Shown here one piece after another: positions 8,662 through 17,321 of a stretch of DNA of 64,000 nucleotides. The stretch spans positions 62,001 through 126,000 of the forward strand of contig NZ_VJZT01000004.1 of NCBI RefSeq assembly GCF_007097245.1, in the 5' to 3' direction. A program made the translations under genes and the position numbers. The stretch is from Flavobacterium restrictum. Its GTDB lineage: Bacteria > Bacteroidota > Bacteroidia > Flavobacteriales > Flavobacteriaceae. The notes beneath the pieces are model-generated. The model was not told where the DNA came from. It saw only the letters and a program-made list of their open reading frames with translations, and made no database searches. Position 1 is the first letter of the stretch, and each line of letters starts with the position of its first letter.

Positions 8662-9021
8662 ATGAACCCTATGAACTGGAAAGTATTGAAAACCGACGAT
8701 GACTACAATAAAGCAGCTATGCGATTAATGGAAATATTCCACGCACAACTAAACACACCCGAAAGTGAGGAGTTGGATTTATTACTCGTTTTAGTAAAGG
8801 ATTATGATGATAAACAGTATCAATTACCTGAATTGGACGTTTTGGAGGTAATAAAATACAAAATGCAGGAATTGGGTATGAAATCCAAAGACCTGGAACC
8901 TATAATTGGGAGCAAAGGACATGTTTCCGCCATTCTTTCTGGCAAGCGCGAAATCACGTTGAAAATGGCACAAAAACTAAAGCGTTATTTTAGTATTCCT
9001 GCGGAAGTTTTTTTGGGTTAG
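8662..9021 (+). CDS. higA: HigA-type antitoxin with HTH domain, locus 1
   Basis: A 119-residue antitoxin. Residues 1-65 form the acidic helical part (NWKVLKTDDDYNKAAMRL), typical of the Bacteroidota HigA group. Residues about 66-115 are an XRE helix-turn-helix (MGMKSKDLEPIIGSKGHVSAILSGKREITLKMAQKL). It would bind HigB and repress the shared promoter. The start ATG is two bases after the higB stop, so translation is probably coupled. Its paralogue lies at 62042-62398 with the same domain layout. No clear terminator follows directly; the hairpin near 9135 serves the opposite-strand lpdA. Confidence 0.87.
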   Translation: MNPMNWKVLKTDDDYNKAAMRLMEIFHAQLNTPESEELDLLLVLVKDYDDKQYQLPELDVLEVIKYKMQELGMKSKDLEPIIGSKGHVSAILSGKREITLKMAQKLKRYFSIPAEVFLG

Positions 9022-9135
9022 GGGTAGGAGGAATGTAGTTTTTGATGTATTAGTTATTTATAAAAACTGAAATTTGTAACTGAATTAAATATAGCTTATT
9101 TATACTGCAAAAAAAATAATTTCAAAACAAAAAAA

Positions 9136-9165
9136 ATCCGCTTTGCTTTCACAAAACGGATTTCT
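9136..9165 (-). terminator. Terminator of lpdA
   Basis: AAATCCG-C-TTTG and CAAA-A-CGGATTT pair with one mismatch, and on the minus strand the stem is followed by a T-run. It also faces the end of higBA. Confidence 0.65.
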
Positions 9166-9198
9166 ATATAATCTAAAATTTTTATTCTAATCAGCAAT

Positions 9199-10587
9199 CT
9201 ACAAGTGAATCACTTCGCCATACGCATCAGCCACAGCTTCCATAACCGCTTCACTCATAGTTGGGTGTGGGTGGATTGATTTAAGGATTTCGTGACCAGT
9301 AGTTTCTAGTTTACGAGCTACAACTGCTTCGGCAATCATATCCGTAACACCAGCGCCTATCATGTGACAACCCAACCATTCGCCGTATTTGGCATCAAAA
9401 ATTACTTTCACAAAGCCATCAGGAGTTCCAGAAGCTTTGGCTTTTCCAGAAGCAGAGAATGGGAATTTACCAATTTTTAAGTCGTATCCTTTTTCTCTAG
9501 CTTGTTTTTCGGTTAATCCTACCGAGGCAATTTCTGGAGTGGCATAAGTACAACCAGGAACATTTCCGTAATCAATAGGTTCTACGTGCAATCCTGCAAT
9601 TTTCTCTACACAATTAATCCCTTCGGCAGAGGCTACGTGAGCCAAGGCTTGTCCAGGAGTTACATCCCCAATGGCGTAATATCCAGGAATATTGGTTTGG
9701 TTGTAGGCATTGACCAAAATTTTATCTCTATCGGTGGCGATTCCTACTTCTTCTAACCCTATGTTTTCAATGTTGGTTTTAATCCCAACTGCCGAAAGTA
9801 AAATATCAGCTTCCAAGATTTCCTCTCCTTTGGCTGTTTTTACATATGCTTTTACACCAGCACCTGTAGTATCAATTTTTTCTACAGACGAGTTGGTCAT
9901 AATTTTGACACCTGCTTTTTTCATAGAACGTTCCATTTGTTTCGAAATGTCTTCGTCTTCAACGGGAACAATATTAGGCATGAATTCTACAATTGTTACA
10001 TCCGTTCCCATGGAGTTATAAAAGTGTGCAAACTCTACTCCAATTGCTCCCGAACCTACAATTATCATTGATTTAGGTTGAGTAGGCAAGGTCATAGCTT
10101 GGCGGTATCCTATTACTTTTACGCCATCTTGTGGCAAGTTAGGCAATTCACGAGAGCGAGCTCCTGTGGCAATGATGATGTGGTCTGCGCTGTATTCGGT
10201 AGTTTTTCCTTCTTTATCTGTAACGTCTACTTTTTTGGCTGGTTTTAATTTTCCAAAACCATCAATAACGTCGATTTTATTTTTTTTCATCAAGAATTGC
10301 ACTCCTTTACTCATTCCCTCGGCAACACCACGACTGCGTTGTACTACTGCTGGAAAATCTTTATCGAAAGAGGAAACGGTCAATCCATAATCCGAAGCAT
10401 GTTTTAAATAATCAAAAACTTGGGCTGATTTCAACAATGCTTTTGTAGGGATACACCCCCAGTTCAAACACACACCCCCTAAATTTTCTTTCTCAATAAC
10501 GGCTACTTTAAAACCCAATTGTGAGGCTCTAATTGCAGTAACATATCCTCCTGGACCACTTCCTAAAACTATAATATCGTATTTCAT
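9199..10587 (-). CDS. lpdA: Dihydrolipoyl dehydrogenase (E3)
   Basis: A 462-residue FAD/NAD flavoenzyme, the shared E3 subunit that reoxidises dihydrolipoamide in pyruvate and 2-oxoglutarate dehydrogenases and in glycine cleavage. Motifs are VLGSGPGGYVTAIRA (FAD), the redox disulfide in GGVCLNWGCIPTKA (C40/C45), the NAD Rossmann IIVGSGAIGVEFAHFY near 176, YAIGDVTPGQALAHVASAEG near 305 and the HPHPTMSEA active-site tail. No E1/E2 gene is adjacent. A TATTTTTG -7 box (10668-10661) lies about 75 bp upstream of the ATG. Assignment is secure. Confidence 0.96.
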   Translation of the reverse strand: MKYDIIVLGSGPGGYVTAIRASQLGFKVAVIEKENLGGVCLNWGCIPTKALLKSAQVFDYLKHASDYGLTVSSFDKDFPAVVQRSRGVAEGMSKGVQFLMKKNKIDVIDGFGKLKPAKKVDVTDKEGKTTEYSADHIIIATGARSRELPNLPQDGVKVIGYRQAMTLPTQPKSMIIVGSGAIGVEFAHFYNSMGTDVTIVEFMPNIVPVEDEDISKQMERSMKKAGVKIMTNSSVEKIDTTGAGVKAYVKTAKGEEILEADILLSAVGIKTNIENIGLEEVGIATDRDKILVNAYNQTNIPGYYAIGDVTPGQALAHVASAEGINCVEKIAGLHVEPIDYGNVPGCTYATPEIASVGLTEKQAREKGYDLKIGKFPFSASGKAKASGTPDGFVKVIFDAKYGEWLGCHMIGAGVTDMIAEAVVARKLETTGHEILKSIHPHPTMSEAVMEAVADAYGEVIHL

Positions 10588-10660
10588 TTTTCGTGTTTAT
10601 TTAATTAGTATGTTAAATTATCAAAAAAGACAATTCAATAGTGCGTTATTTATTCGGTTG

Positions 10661-10668
10661 CAAAAATA
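10661..10668 (-). promoter_or_regulatory. -7 box of lpdA
   Basis: TATTTTTG on the minus strand, about 75 bp before the lpdA start; no good -33 box. Confidence 0.45.
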
Positions 10669-10749
10669 AGGATTTATTCTGTTTTAAGAAAGTATCCTAG
10701 TATCAAAAAAAGGCGCCTTCTTTTTTTATTTTGTTTAAAATGGAACAAA

Positions 10750-12504
10750 TCAATTTGCAACCAAAAACTGGGAGTCGTATAAGTTTTTATAATACCCTTG
10801 TTCTCGATTGATTAATTCCTGATGCGTGCCTTGTTCTACAATCAATCCTTTATCCATAACTACAATTTTATCAGCATTGACAATGGTTGCCAGTCGATGT
10901 GCAATAACAATCGAGGTACGTCCTTTGGTAATGGTTTCGGTAGCGCGTTGCATCAATTCCTCGGAATAGGTATCGATTGAGGAGGTGGCTTCGTCCAGAA
11001 TTAAAATACTGGGATTGCTAACATATGCTCGCAAAAAAGCAATTAATTGGCGTTGCCCAGAGGATAACATGACGCCCCGTTCTTTGACATCAAAGTCATA
11101 ATTATCAGGTAAACTCATTATAAAATTATGAACTCCTATTTTTTTGGCTGCTGCCAAAACGTGCTCGCGAGTTATCTTTGGATTATGAAGGGTAATGTTG
11201 TGAAAAATGGTATCGGCAAATAGGAAAACATCTTGCAAGACGACAGCAATTTGCAGGCGCAAGGAACTTAAAGTGTAATTTTCGATGTTGTGGTTGTCTA
11301 TGAATATCGAACCGCTATTGATTTCGTAAAAACGATTTAACAAATTAATAATCGTTGATTTTCCTGCTCCTGTAGCACCAACAATGGCTACTGTTTGTCC
11401 TGCTTTTACATCTAAATCGATTCCTTTTATAACTTCCTCTTCGGGAATATAGCCAAACCGAACACCTTCAAAACGGATATCTCCTTTAAAAACAGGAGCT
11501 GTAATTGTTCCTGTATCTTGAATTTGGTCTTGGGTGTCCAGAATATCAAAAACCCGATTAGCAGCAATCATCCCTAGTTGCATTTCGTTGAATTTATCGG
11601 CAATTTGACGCAATGGATTGAACAACATACCAATAAACATGGTATAGGAAAATAAATCGCCAAAAGTGGTGAAATGGTCTCCGTTCAAAATTTTTATACC
11701 GCCATACAATACAATAAAACCAAGGGTTAAGGAGGAAATAATATCGGCAATTGGAAAGAAAATGGAATTGTAAAGAATGGTTTTTATCCACGCCCGATTG
11801 TGCTTGTCATTGATGTCTTTGAATTTTTCGTATTCCGTATCTTCTCTGTGGAATAATTGAACGATTTTCATGCCCGTAACGCGTTCTTGTACAAAACTAT
11901 TCATATTGGCAATTTGGGTGCGCACTTCCTCAAAAGCGACTTGCATTTTCTTTTGAAAAACCCGAGTAAAAAATACTAATATAGGCATGGAAACAATTAC
12001 AATCCAAGTGAGTCTCCAGTTCATATAAAACATAAATAAAAGGACAACGAGCATTTTCATCAAGTCGCTAATAATCATGAATAAACCTTGACTAAAAATA
12101 CGGGCGATGGCCTCAATATCCGAAACGCAGCGGGTTACCACTTGACCCACAGGAACCAAATCAAAATATTTCATCCGGAAGGATAACAAATGATGAAATA
12201 ATTTTATCCGGATGTCTTTTACAATATCTTGTCCGAGCCAATTGGCCCAAAAAACAAAATAAAATTGCGAAAATACTTCGCACAACAATACAATTCCCAT
12301 GATGCTAACATAGTGCAAAAGTCCCAATTGGTCTTGCGTTTTGATATAGCCATCAACGGTTTCTTTGAGCAAATACGGACGTAAAGCGGCAAAAATAGAT
12401 AGCGAAATCGCAAAAATAATCACACCATTAAACCGCCATTGATAGGGTTTGGTGTATTTTAAAATCCGTTTGAATAATCGAGTGTCAAATGCTTTTGCTT
12501 TCAT
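10750..12504 (-). CDS. ABC exporter, fused membrane and ATPase domains (MsbA-like)
   Basis: A 584-residue half-transporter. The N-terminal about 320 residues hold six membrane helices (type IV exporter fold). The C-terminal ATPase carries Walker A GATGAGKST, signature LSSGQRQ in place of LSGGQ, Walker B ILILDEATSSID and the switch histidine in IVIAHRL. It works as a homo- or heterodimer. The family includes MsbA-like lipid flippases and drug exporters, and the sequence alone does not tell which. truA lies 26 bp upstream on the same strand, so both are probably one transcript. The serine in the signature is a common, functional variant. Confidence 0.9.
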   Translation of the reverse strand: MKAKAFDTRLFKRILKYTKPYQWRFNGVIIFAISLSIFAALRPYLLKETVDGYIKTQDQLGLLHYVSIMGIVLLCEVFSQFYFVFWANWLGQDIVKDIRIKLFHHLLSFRMKYFDLVPVGQVVTRCVSDIEAIARIFSQGLFMIISDLMKMLVVLLFMFYMNWRLTWIVIVSMPILVFFTRVFQKKMQVAFEEVRTQIANMNSFVQERVTGMKIVQLFHREDTEYEKFKDINDKHNRAWIKTILYNSIFFPIADIISSLTLGFIVLYGGIKILNGDHFTTFGDLFSYTMFIGMLFNPLRQIADKFNEMQLGMIAANRVFDILDTQDQIQDTGTITAPVFKGDIRFEGVRFGYIPEEEVIKGIDLDVKAGQTVAIVGATGAGKSTIINLLNRFYEINSGSIFIDNHNIENYTLSSLRLQIAVVLQDVFLFADTIFHNITLHNPKITREHVLAAAKKIGVHNFIMSLPDNYDFDVKERGVMLSSGQRQLIAFLRAYVSNPSILILDEATSSIDTYSEELMQRATETITKGRTSIVIAHRLATIVNADKIVVMDKGLIVEQGTHQELINREQGYYKNLYDSQFLVAN

Positions 12505-12530
12505 TATAGAATTTCAGATTTTAGCTTTTT

Positions 12531-13280
12531 TTACAAATAATCATAATCAATTTGGGTCAAATACAAACCGTGAGCAGGAACCGAAAATCCAGCTTTGTCT
12601 CGGTTTTTATTTATAATAATTTCGTTGAAATCAGCTACGGTGATTTTGTGTAACCCAACGTTTATAAGGGTGCCCACAATGGCGCGAACCATATTGCGCA
12701 GGAAACGATTAGCCGAAATGGTAAATACAATTTGCGTATTTTCTTGATTGTTAGTACCTCGAGTCCAATGTGCTTTGAAAATAGTACAATCAAAAGTGTT
12801 GACATCGGTATTTACTTTCGAAAAACATTGAAAATCAATATGATTAAACAATATTTGAGACGCTTCATTCATCAAATCCAAATCTAGTTTTTGATGAAAA
12901 TACCAGCTTCCGTCTTGCAAAAAAGCGTCTTTAAAAGTATTGATGTGGTATTCGTAGGTGCGTTTCTGGGCATCAAAACGAGCATGCGCATCATCATGAA
13001 CGGGAATGATTGCATAGACCACCACGTCTTTGGTCAAATAGGAATTGAGTTTGTGAACTAAAGTTGGACTGTTTATTAGGGTCTCAAAATCAAAATGGGC
13101 ATACATTTCTTTGGCGTGAACACCAGTATCTGTGCGTCCTGCACCCATAATAGTAATGTCCGTATTCAACACAACTGATAGCGCCTTGTTCAACGTTTCC
13201 TGAACAGACGATGCGTTGGGTTGGTATTGCCATCCGTGATAATGGGTTCCGTTGTATGCTAGTTTTATAAAATACCTCAA
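12531..13280 (-). CDS. truA: tRNA pseudouridine(38-40) synthase
   Basis: A 249-residue TruA, which makes pseudouridine at positions 38-40 of the tRNA anticodon arm. The opening RYFIKLAYNGTHYHGWQYQPN and the catalytic motif GAGRTDTGVHA (aspartate 51) are diagnostic. The RFLRNMVRAIVG block near 200 is the second conserved TruA signature. Length matches bacterial TruA. It is followed on the same strand by the ABC exporter gene. A copy of a 115-bp dispersed repeat lies upstream, between it and the divergent phosphodiesterase gene. Confidence 0.95.
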   Translation of the reverse strand: MRYFIKLAYNGTHYHGWQYQPNASSVQETLNKALSVVLNTDITIMGAGRTDTGVHAKEMYAHFDFETLINSPTLVHKLNSYLTKDVVVYAIIPVHDDAHARFDAQKRTYEYHINTFKDAFLQDGSWYFHQKLDLDLMNEASQILFNHIDFQCFSKVNTDVNTFDCTIFKAHWTRGTNNQENTQIVFTISANRFLRNMVRAIVGTLINVGLHKITVADFNEIIINKNRDKAGFSVPAHGLYLTQIDYDYL

Positions 13281-13692
13281 GATTAGATTTCAGAATTTAG
13301 ATTTACTTCGTCAGTTTGCTATCGCTCGTGTCAGATTTCAGATTATTCTGAAAAAAGTCAAATTACACATTTTGAATGGCAAATTTACAAAGAATGTTTG
13401 TCGTTTGAAACTAGATCTGTTTTAAAGTTGCCATAAATTAAATAACAATCATCGTATAATGTAGTGTTTTAAAAATCAGACAAAATGAAGTAACAAATTG
13501 ACTTTGAGCTATTATTGACAATGTTGCTTCTTTTGACTTTACGACTTTTAAACTTTCGACTTACTTATATCATAAATCTAAATTCTAAAATTGCCAATTT
13601 TCCATCTTAAATAATAACTTTGCGACTTGGAGTCTTTGAGGCAAAAAACAAGCCGTAAACTTTGTAAATTAGTGCCTTTGTGGCGATACAAC
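13281..13692. other. Intergenic region holding low-complexity text and repeat copy A
   Basis: A 412-bp gap between the divergent truA and phosphodiesterase genes. It contains TTTCAGATT/TTTAGATTT-type low-complexity sequence (13283-13345), the 115-bp dispersed repeat copy A (13453-13567), and a GCCTTTGTGGCG-like phrase at about 13672 resembling the minisatellite unit at 44.4 kb. No extra gene is seen. Confidence 0.7.
13453..13567 (+). repeat. 115-bp dispersed repeat, copy A
   Basis: A 115-bp block that aligns end to end with copy B (44655-44769) with about ten mismatches. It runs from a CGTAT start through GACAAAATGAAGTAA to TTTCGACTTACTTA. It is noncoding and lies between divergent genes. 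Confidence 0.9.
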
Positions 13693-14184
13693 ATGAAAAA
13701 AATACTTTTGCTTTCGGATACGCACAGTCATATTGATGAGACTATTTTGAAATATGTCGCTTGGGCTGATGAGGTCTGGCATGCGGGCGATATTGGCGAT
13801 TTGGTAGTGACAGATTCCATAAAAGCATTGAAGCCTTTGCGTTGCGTTTATGGCAATATCGATGATGCTAAAGCCCGAATGGAATTCCCCCTACACAACC
13901 GGTTTGTTTGCGAGGATGTTGCTGTTTGGATCACACATATTGGTGGGTATCCCGGAAAATACAACCCAAATATTAAGGAGGAAATGCGATTGAATCCACC
14001 AAAATTGTTCATTTGTGGGCATTCGCATATTCTAAAAGTACTATTTGACAAAACGCATAATTTCTTGCACATGAATCCGGGTGCGGCAGGAAAAAGTGGT
14101 TTTCATCAAGTGCGAACCATGTTGCGCTTTGTGGTGGAAGGGGATAAAATAAAGGATCTTGAAATTATTGAAATAAAAAAATAA
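13693..14184 (+). CDS. YfcE/MJ0936-type metallophosphoesterase
   Basis: A 163-residue calcineurin-like phosphoesterase of the small YfcE type. Metal ligands are visible in LLLSDTHSH (6-14), WHAGDIGD (about 30-37), VYGNIDD (about 52-58), and the C-terminal GHSH and NPGAAG. These enzymes hydrolyse phosphodiesters in vitro; the cellular substrate is generally unknown. The frame is open upstream to 13627, but the ATG at 13693 gives the exact family N-terminus MKKILLLSDTH, so the 22-residue extension is rejected. It ends three bases before the convergent histidine kinase gene. Confidence 0.9.
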   Translation: MKKILLLSDTHSHIDETILKYVAWADEVWHAGDIGDLVVTDSIKALKPLRCVYGNIDDAKARMEFPLHNRFVCEDVAVWITHIGGYPGKYNPNIKEEMRLNPPKLFICGHSHILKVLFDKTHNFLHMNPGAAGKSGFHQVRTMLRFVVEGDKIKDLEIIEIKK

Positions 14185-14187
14185 CGC

Positions 14188-15879
14188 TTATATATCGTTT
14201 ATTGGAATTAGTAATTCGACAGTTGTTCCGTAATTTATTTTTGAAATCACACTAAACTCACCCTCCATATTTTTTATTCTTGCCCGAACTTGGTTGAGTC
14301 CAAAACCTTCAACGACATGAAATTTTTTAGTATCAAAACCTTTGCCGTTATCGGTTATGATAATGTGTAATTTAGCCCCTTTTTCGTCGATGCGACAAAT
14401 GGATTTACTGGCTTTACTGTGTTTGATAATGTTGTTTAACAGTTCCGAGATGATGAAATAAACTTTCATTTCTAACTTTTCGGGATATCGTTTTTTAATG
14501 GGGATTGAATTATGGAACTCAAAGGTTATTCTTGAATTCGAGTTTTTTTCGCATAAATCATCCAAGGCAAATAACAGCCCAAAACGCACCAAAAGCGCTG
14601 GCATTAATTCATGGGATAAATCGCGTATTTTGAGATGCGCTTCGGATAAAATATATTTTGTTTTTAGGATTTCTTCGCTTGGAGTATGGCTGGAGGAGGT
14701 AAAAACATTTAAGTGTAAGCCCGCCGAGGATAGTAAAGCACTTATATTGTCGTGCAAAAAAGCTGCTATTTTTTTTCGCTCCAATTCTTGTCCGTCTATC
14801 GAGGCGTTTATGATATTTTGCTGGATTTTACTTTGTATATCCTTGATTTTATTTTTTTGTTTGAGCTGTTTATTTTGTGTAAAAAAGTAAAAAAGCACAA
14901 AAAGGGTCAACAATAAACTAATGACAACGATTACAATTTTTTTGTTTCGGGATTGCTCTTCTAGGAGTACGTGCTGTTTGGTTTTGTAATCGGTTGCTAT
15001 TTTGTCGATGTCTCTTTTGTATTCATCAATTTGGAGATTGATGCCCGCCACATTGGTTTTTTTTAGTTTTTCTTCGGTATTGAGCGCATCGGTTATGGTG
15101 TTGTAGGCGTTCAAACAGGTATAGGCGTATTTGAAATTTCCAGTTTTAAACAATAATTTCGAATATTCTTGATACGTATAGGAGAGGTCTGATTTTTCAT
15201 TTCCTTTGTTTCCTAATTCTATGGCTTTTTCAAAATAAAAGACAGCCTTTTTAGTCTCATTTTTATAGCTATAATACATGCCATTGAGCATATTTAAAGC
15301 CACAATTGTCGATTCACCTCCATAATTTTGATGGTGTTTATTGATAAAATTTAGATAGGGTAATCCATTTTGAAACTCACCAATATCAAAATAAGCCCAT
15401 GTAATATTAAGTTTGGTAAAGACCATTTGACTGGAATCCTTCATTTCCCTGCTGTAGCCCAATGATTTTTTATAGTAGTAAATTCCTTTTTCGTATTGCT
15501 TTTTGTCAAAACAATAAATATTGCCTAAATTGTTGTTAATCCAGTTTTTAAGTATTGTATTATTTGTTTTATTGGCGTACAAAAGCCCTTTTTTATAAAA
15601 ATAAAAAGCTTTGTCAAATTCGGCCAATTCATCAAAATTGGCGGCAATGGTATTGTAGCAGGAAGCGATTCCATTATTATCTTTTGCAGCAATAGCATAT
15701 TTTAGGGCTAATCGGGATTCGAGTAATGATTTTTCAAAATTTCCAGCTTTCATGTTCGCATTGGCGTTGTGAGCAAGTTGGGTAATTTCGTTTTTAGTAA
15801 GCGTGTTTTTTTGAGCAATGCTTTGATTGGTTGCTAAACTTATAAAAAGCAGTATTATAAGGACTTGAATGTTGGACAT
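14188..15879 (-). CDS. TPR sensor histidine kinase (NarX/LiaS-like HisKA_3 type)
   Basis: A 563-residue kinase. A signal sequence (VLIILLFISLATNQSIAQ) is followed by about 270 residues of tetratricopeptide-like repeats outside the inner membrane (blocks YNTIAANFDELAEFDKAFYFY and YYKKSLGY). A coiled segment and one membrane helix (IVIVVISLLLTLFVLFYFF) follow. The cytoplasmic part has the HisKA_3 phospho-acceptor FLHDNISALL, the N-box ELLNNIIKHS and the G-box DNGKGFD. It partners with the LuxR-type regulator encoded 17 bp upstream on the same strand. The stimulus is unknown. Architecture is typical of Bacteroidota. Confidence 0.9.
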   Translation of the reverse strand: MSNIQVLIILLFISLATNQSIAQKNTLTKNEITQLAHNANANMKAGNFEKSLLESRLALKYAIAAKDNNGIASCYNTIAANFDELAEFDKAFYFYKKGLLYANKTNNTILKNWINNNLGNIYCFDKKQYEKGIYYYKKSLGYSREMKDSSQMVFTKLNITWAYFDIGEFQNGLPYLNFINKHHQNYGGESTIVALNMLNGMYYSYKNETKKAVFYFEKAIELGNKGNEKSDLSYTYQEYSKLLFKTGNFKYAYTCLNAYNTITDALNTEEKLKKTNVAGINLQIDEYKRDIDKIATDYKTKQHVLLEEQSRNKKIVIVVISLLLTLFVLFYFFTQNKQLKQKNKIKDIQSKIQQNIINASIDGQELERKKIAAFLHDNISALLSSAGLHLNVFTSSSHTPSEEILKTKYILSEAHLKIRDLSHELMPALLVRFGLLFALDDLCEKNSNSRITFEFHNSIPIKKRYPEKLEMKVYFIISELLNNIIKHSKASKSICRIDEKGAKLHIIITDNGKGFDTKKFHVVEGFGLNQVRARIKNMEGEFSVISKINYGTTVELLIPINDI

Positions 15880-15896
15880 CGCTACTTAAAAACGGT

Positions 15897-16556
15897 TTAG
15901 GGTTTCAATAAATTATTTTTCAAAGCATATTTGACAATACTAATCGAGTTTTTGGCACCTATTTTTTTCATGATATTTTTGCGATGGGATTCTACAGTAT
16001 TCATGCTAATGTAGAGTTTATCACTAATTTCTTTTCCGCTGTATTCTAACGAAATTAGGATTATAATTTCGATTTCTCGATCTGATAATTGTATTTTCGA
16101 TTTCTTTTTCTCGCTGGTTAATTTGGCTATATTTTTGGTGGCATTTTGAAATAATTTCTCTCGAATATTTTCACAAAAATACTCTTGGCCATGCCAAACA
16201 ACTTGTATGGCTTCGATGATGTTTTCGCCAGCACATTGCTTGGTCAAATAACCACTAGCACCTAGTTTCATAACTTCATTAACGAGTTTTAAATCATCAT
16301 AACTGGATAAAATAATGACTTTGCAGGGAAAGCCTTTTTGAGCAAATTCTTTGAGTACCTCGATACCATCTTTTTCAGGCATACTAATGTCTAAAACAAG
16401 AATTTCGGCGGCATTGTGGGTTACTTCGTCATAAATGGTACTTCCGTTTAAGGAGGTACCTACAACTTCAAAATGTGAAATTGTTTTCAGCAAATTTTCA
16501 ATACCATCAATTAAAATTTGATGGTCATCTGCCAAATGGATTTTAATAGGATTCAT
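15897..16556 (-). CDS. NarL/LuxR-family response regulator
   Basis: A 219-residue regulator. The receiver domain has acidic residues DDH (10-12), the phosphorylated aspartate 56 in LVLDISMPEKDG and a lysine in GYLTKQ. The C-terminal LuxR helix-turn-helix is LSDREIEIIILISLEYSGKEI with MNTVESHRKNIMKKIG as recognition part. It is first in a two-gene operon, 17 bp before the TPR histidine kinase, its presumed partner. Target genes cannot be inferred. Start ATG gives MNPIKIHLADDH, the normal receiver opening. Confidence 0.92.
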   Translation of the reverse strand: MNPIKIHLADDHQILIDGIENLLKTISHFEVVGTSLNGSTIYDEVTHNAAEILVLDISMPEKDGIEVLKEFAQKGFPCKVIILSSYDDLKLVNEVMKLGASGYLTKQCAGENIIEAIQVVWHGQEYFCENIREKLFQNATKNIAKLTSEKKKSKIQLSDREIEIIILISLEYSGKEISDKLYISMNTVESHRKNIMKKIGAKNSISIVKYALKNNLLKP

Positions 16557-16672
16557 AGGTTTATTTGGGGGATAACTATTTTCAAATTTATAAAAAATAA
16601 TTCAGTATTTATAAGATTTTTTTTATTCTAAAAAAGAAAAAAGCCTAAATCGCTTCTTTTCAGGACACAAAA

Positions 16673-16698
16673 AAACCCGAACTGTTACATTCGGGTTT
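16673..16698 (-). terminator. Terminator of the DUF4293 gene
   Basis: AAACCCGAA (16673-16681) pairs perfectly with TTCGGGTTT (16690-16698); on the minus strand a T-run follows. Confidence 0.85.
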
Positions 16699-16728
16699 CC
16701 TTCGCACAAAAAAATTAAGTTTATAGGT

Positions 16729-17142
16729 TTATCTCAATCTGTCCACAGATTTTACAAGATCCTCATCCTTCTTGATGGCTTTATTAGCTAAAACTAATAA
16801 CACGATAGCCAAGATAGGTAGAAACATCCCAATACCTTTCTCCGAAACTGTAGTTGTTCCTCCAGATAGATTTAGTGAACGATATACAAACAATCCTAAT
16901 AAAATTAAATTTAATATCATATTCAATCTGCCTAAAACAAATTGATTTTGTCTTTTTTTAAACGAAATAATACTCAATAATGACAATGTAGTGCTCAAAC
17001 CAAACAAAACAACATAGGTTTGATCAAACATAAAAAAAAAGTCTTTACCGTTTTTGAGCACCCACAAAGGGAAAATAAAAGGTAAAACTAAAGTCACTAC
17101 CAACGCAAGAAGTAAATATATAGTTTGAATTCGCTGTATCAT
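16729..17142 (-). CDS. DUF4293 membrane protein
   Basis: A 137-residue protein with four hydrophobic segments and the DUF4293 opening MIQRIQTIYLLLALV. The family is confined to Bacteroidota, sits next to rho in many genomes, and has no known role. The frame is open to an ATG at 17181, but a TATTTTTG -7 box at 17167-17160 would lie inside that longer form, so 17142 is preferred. The C-terminus (KAIKKDEDLVKSVDRLR) is charged and probably cytoplasmic. Divergent from rho, with a shared intergenic region of about 180 bp. Confidence 0.85.
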   Translation of the reverse strand: MIQRIQTIYLLLALVVTLVLPFIFPLWVLKNGKDFFFMFDQTYVVLFGLSTTLSLLSIISFKKRQNQFVLGRLNMILNLILLGLFVYRSLNLSGGTTTVSEKGIGMFLPILAIVLLVLANKAIKKDEDLVKSVDRLR

Positions 17143-17159
17143 TTTTCTAATTTCTTTTA

Positions 17160-17167
17160 CAAAAATA
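17160..17167 (-). promoter_or_regulatory. -7 box of the DUF4293 gene
   Basis: TATTTTTG on the minus strand, 18 bp before the chosen ATG at 17142; it decides between two possible starts. Confidence 0.55.
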
Positions 17168-17321
17168 TATTTTCTTTTCAATAAATACTATTGTATGATT
17201 GAATTTTATTTGTATTATTGCATAACAATACCGTAAGCACTTCATACTGCGGTTCATTCAAAAAAAAGTACCATCTATCTTTTCATTATTTCTCCCAATT
17301 AATTAAACTAATCGAATATTC

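Noticed and set aside
10706..10730. AAGGCGCCTT palindrome after the ABC exporter gene as a terminator
   Set aside because: The palindrome has no room for a loop without breaking the GC core; not convincing as a hairpin.
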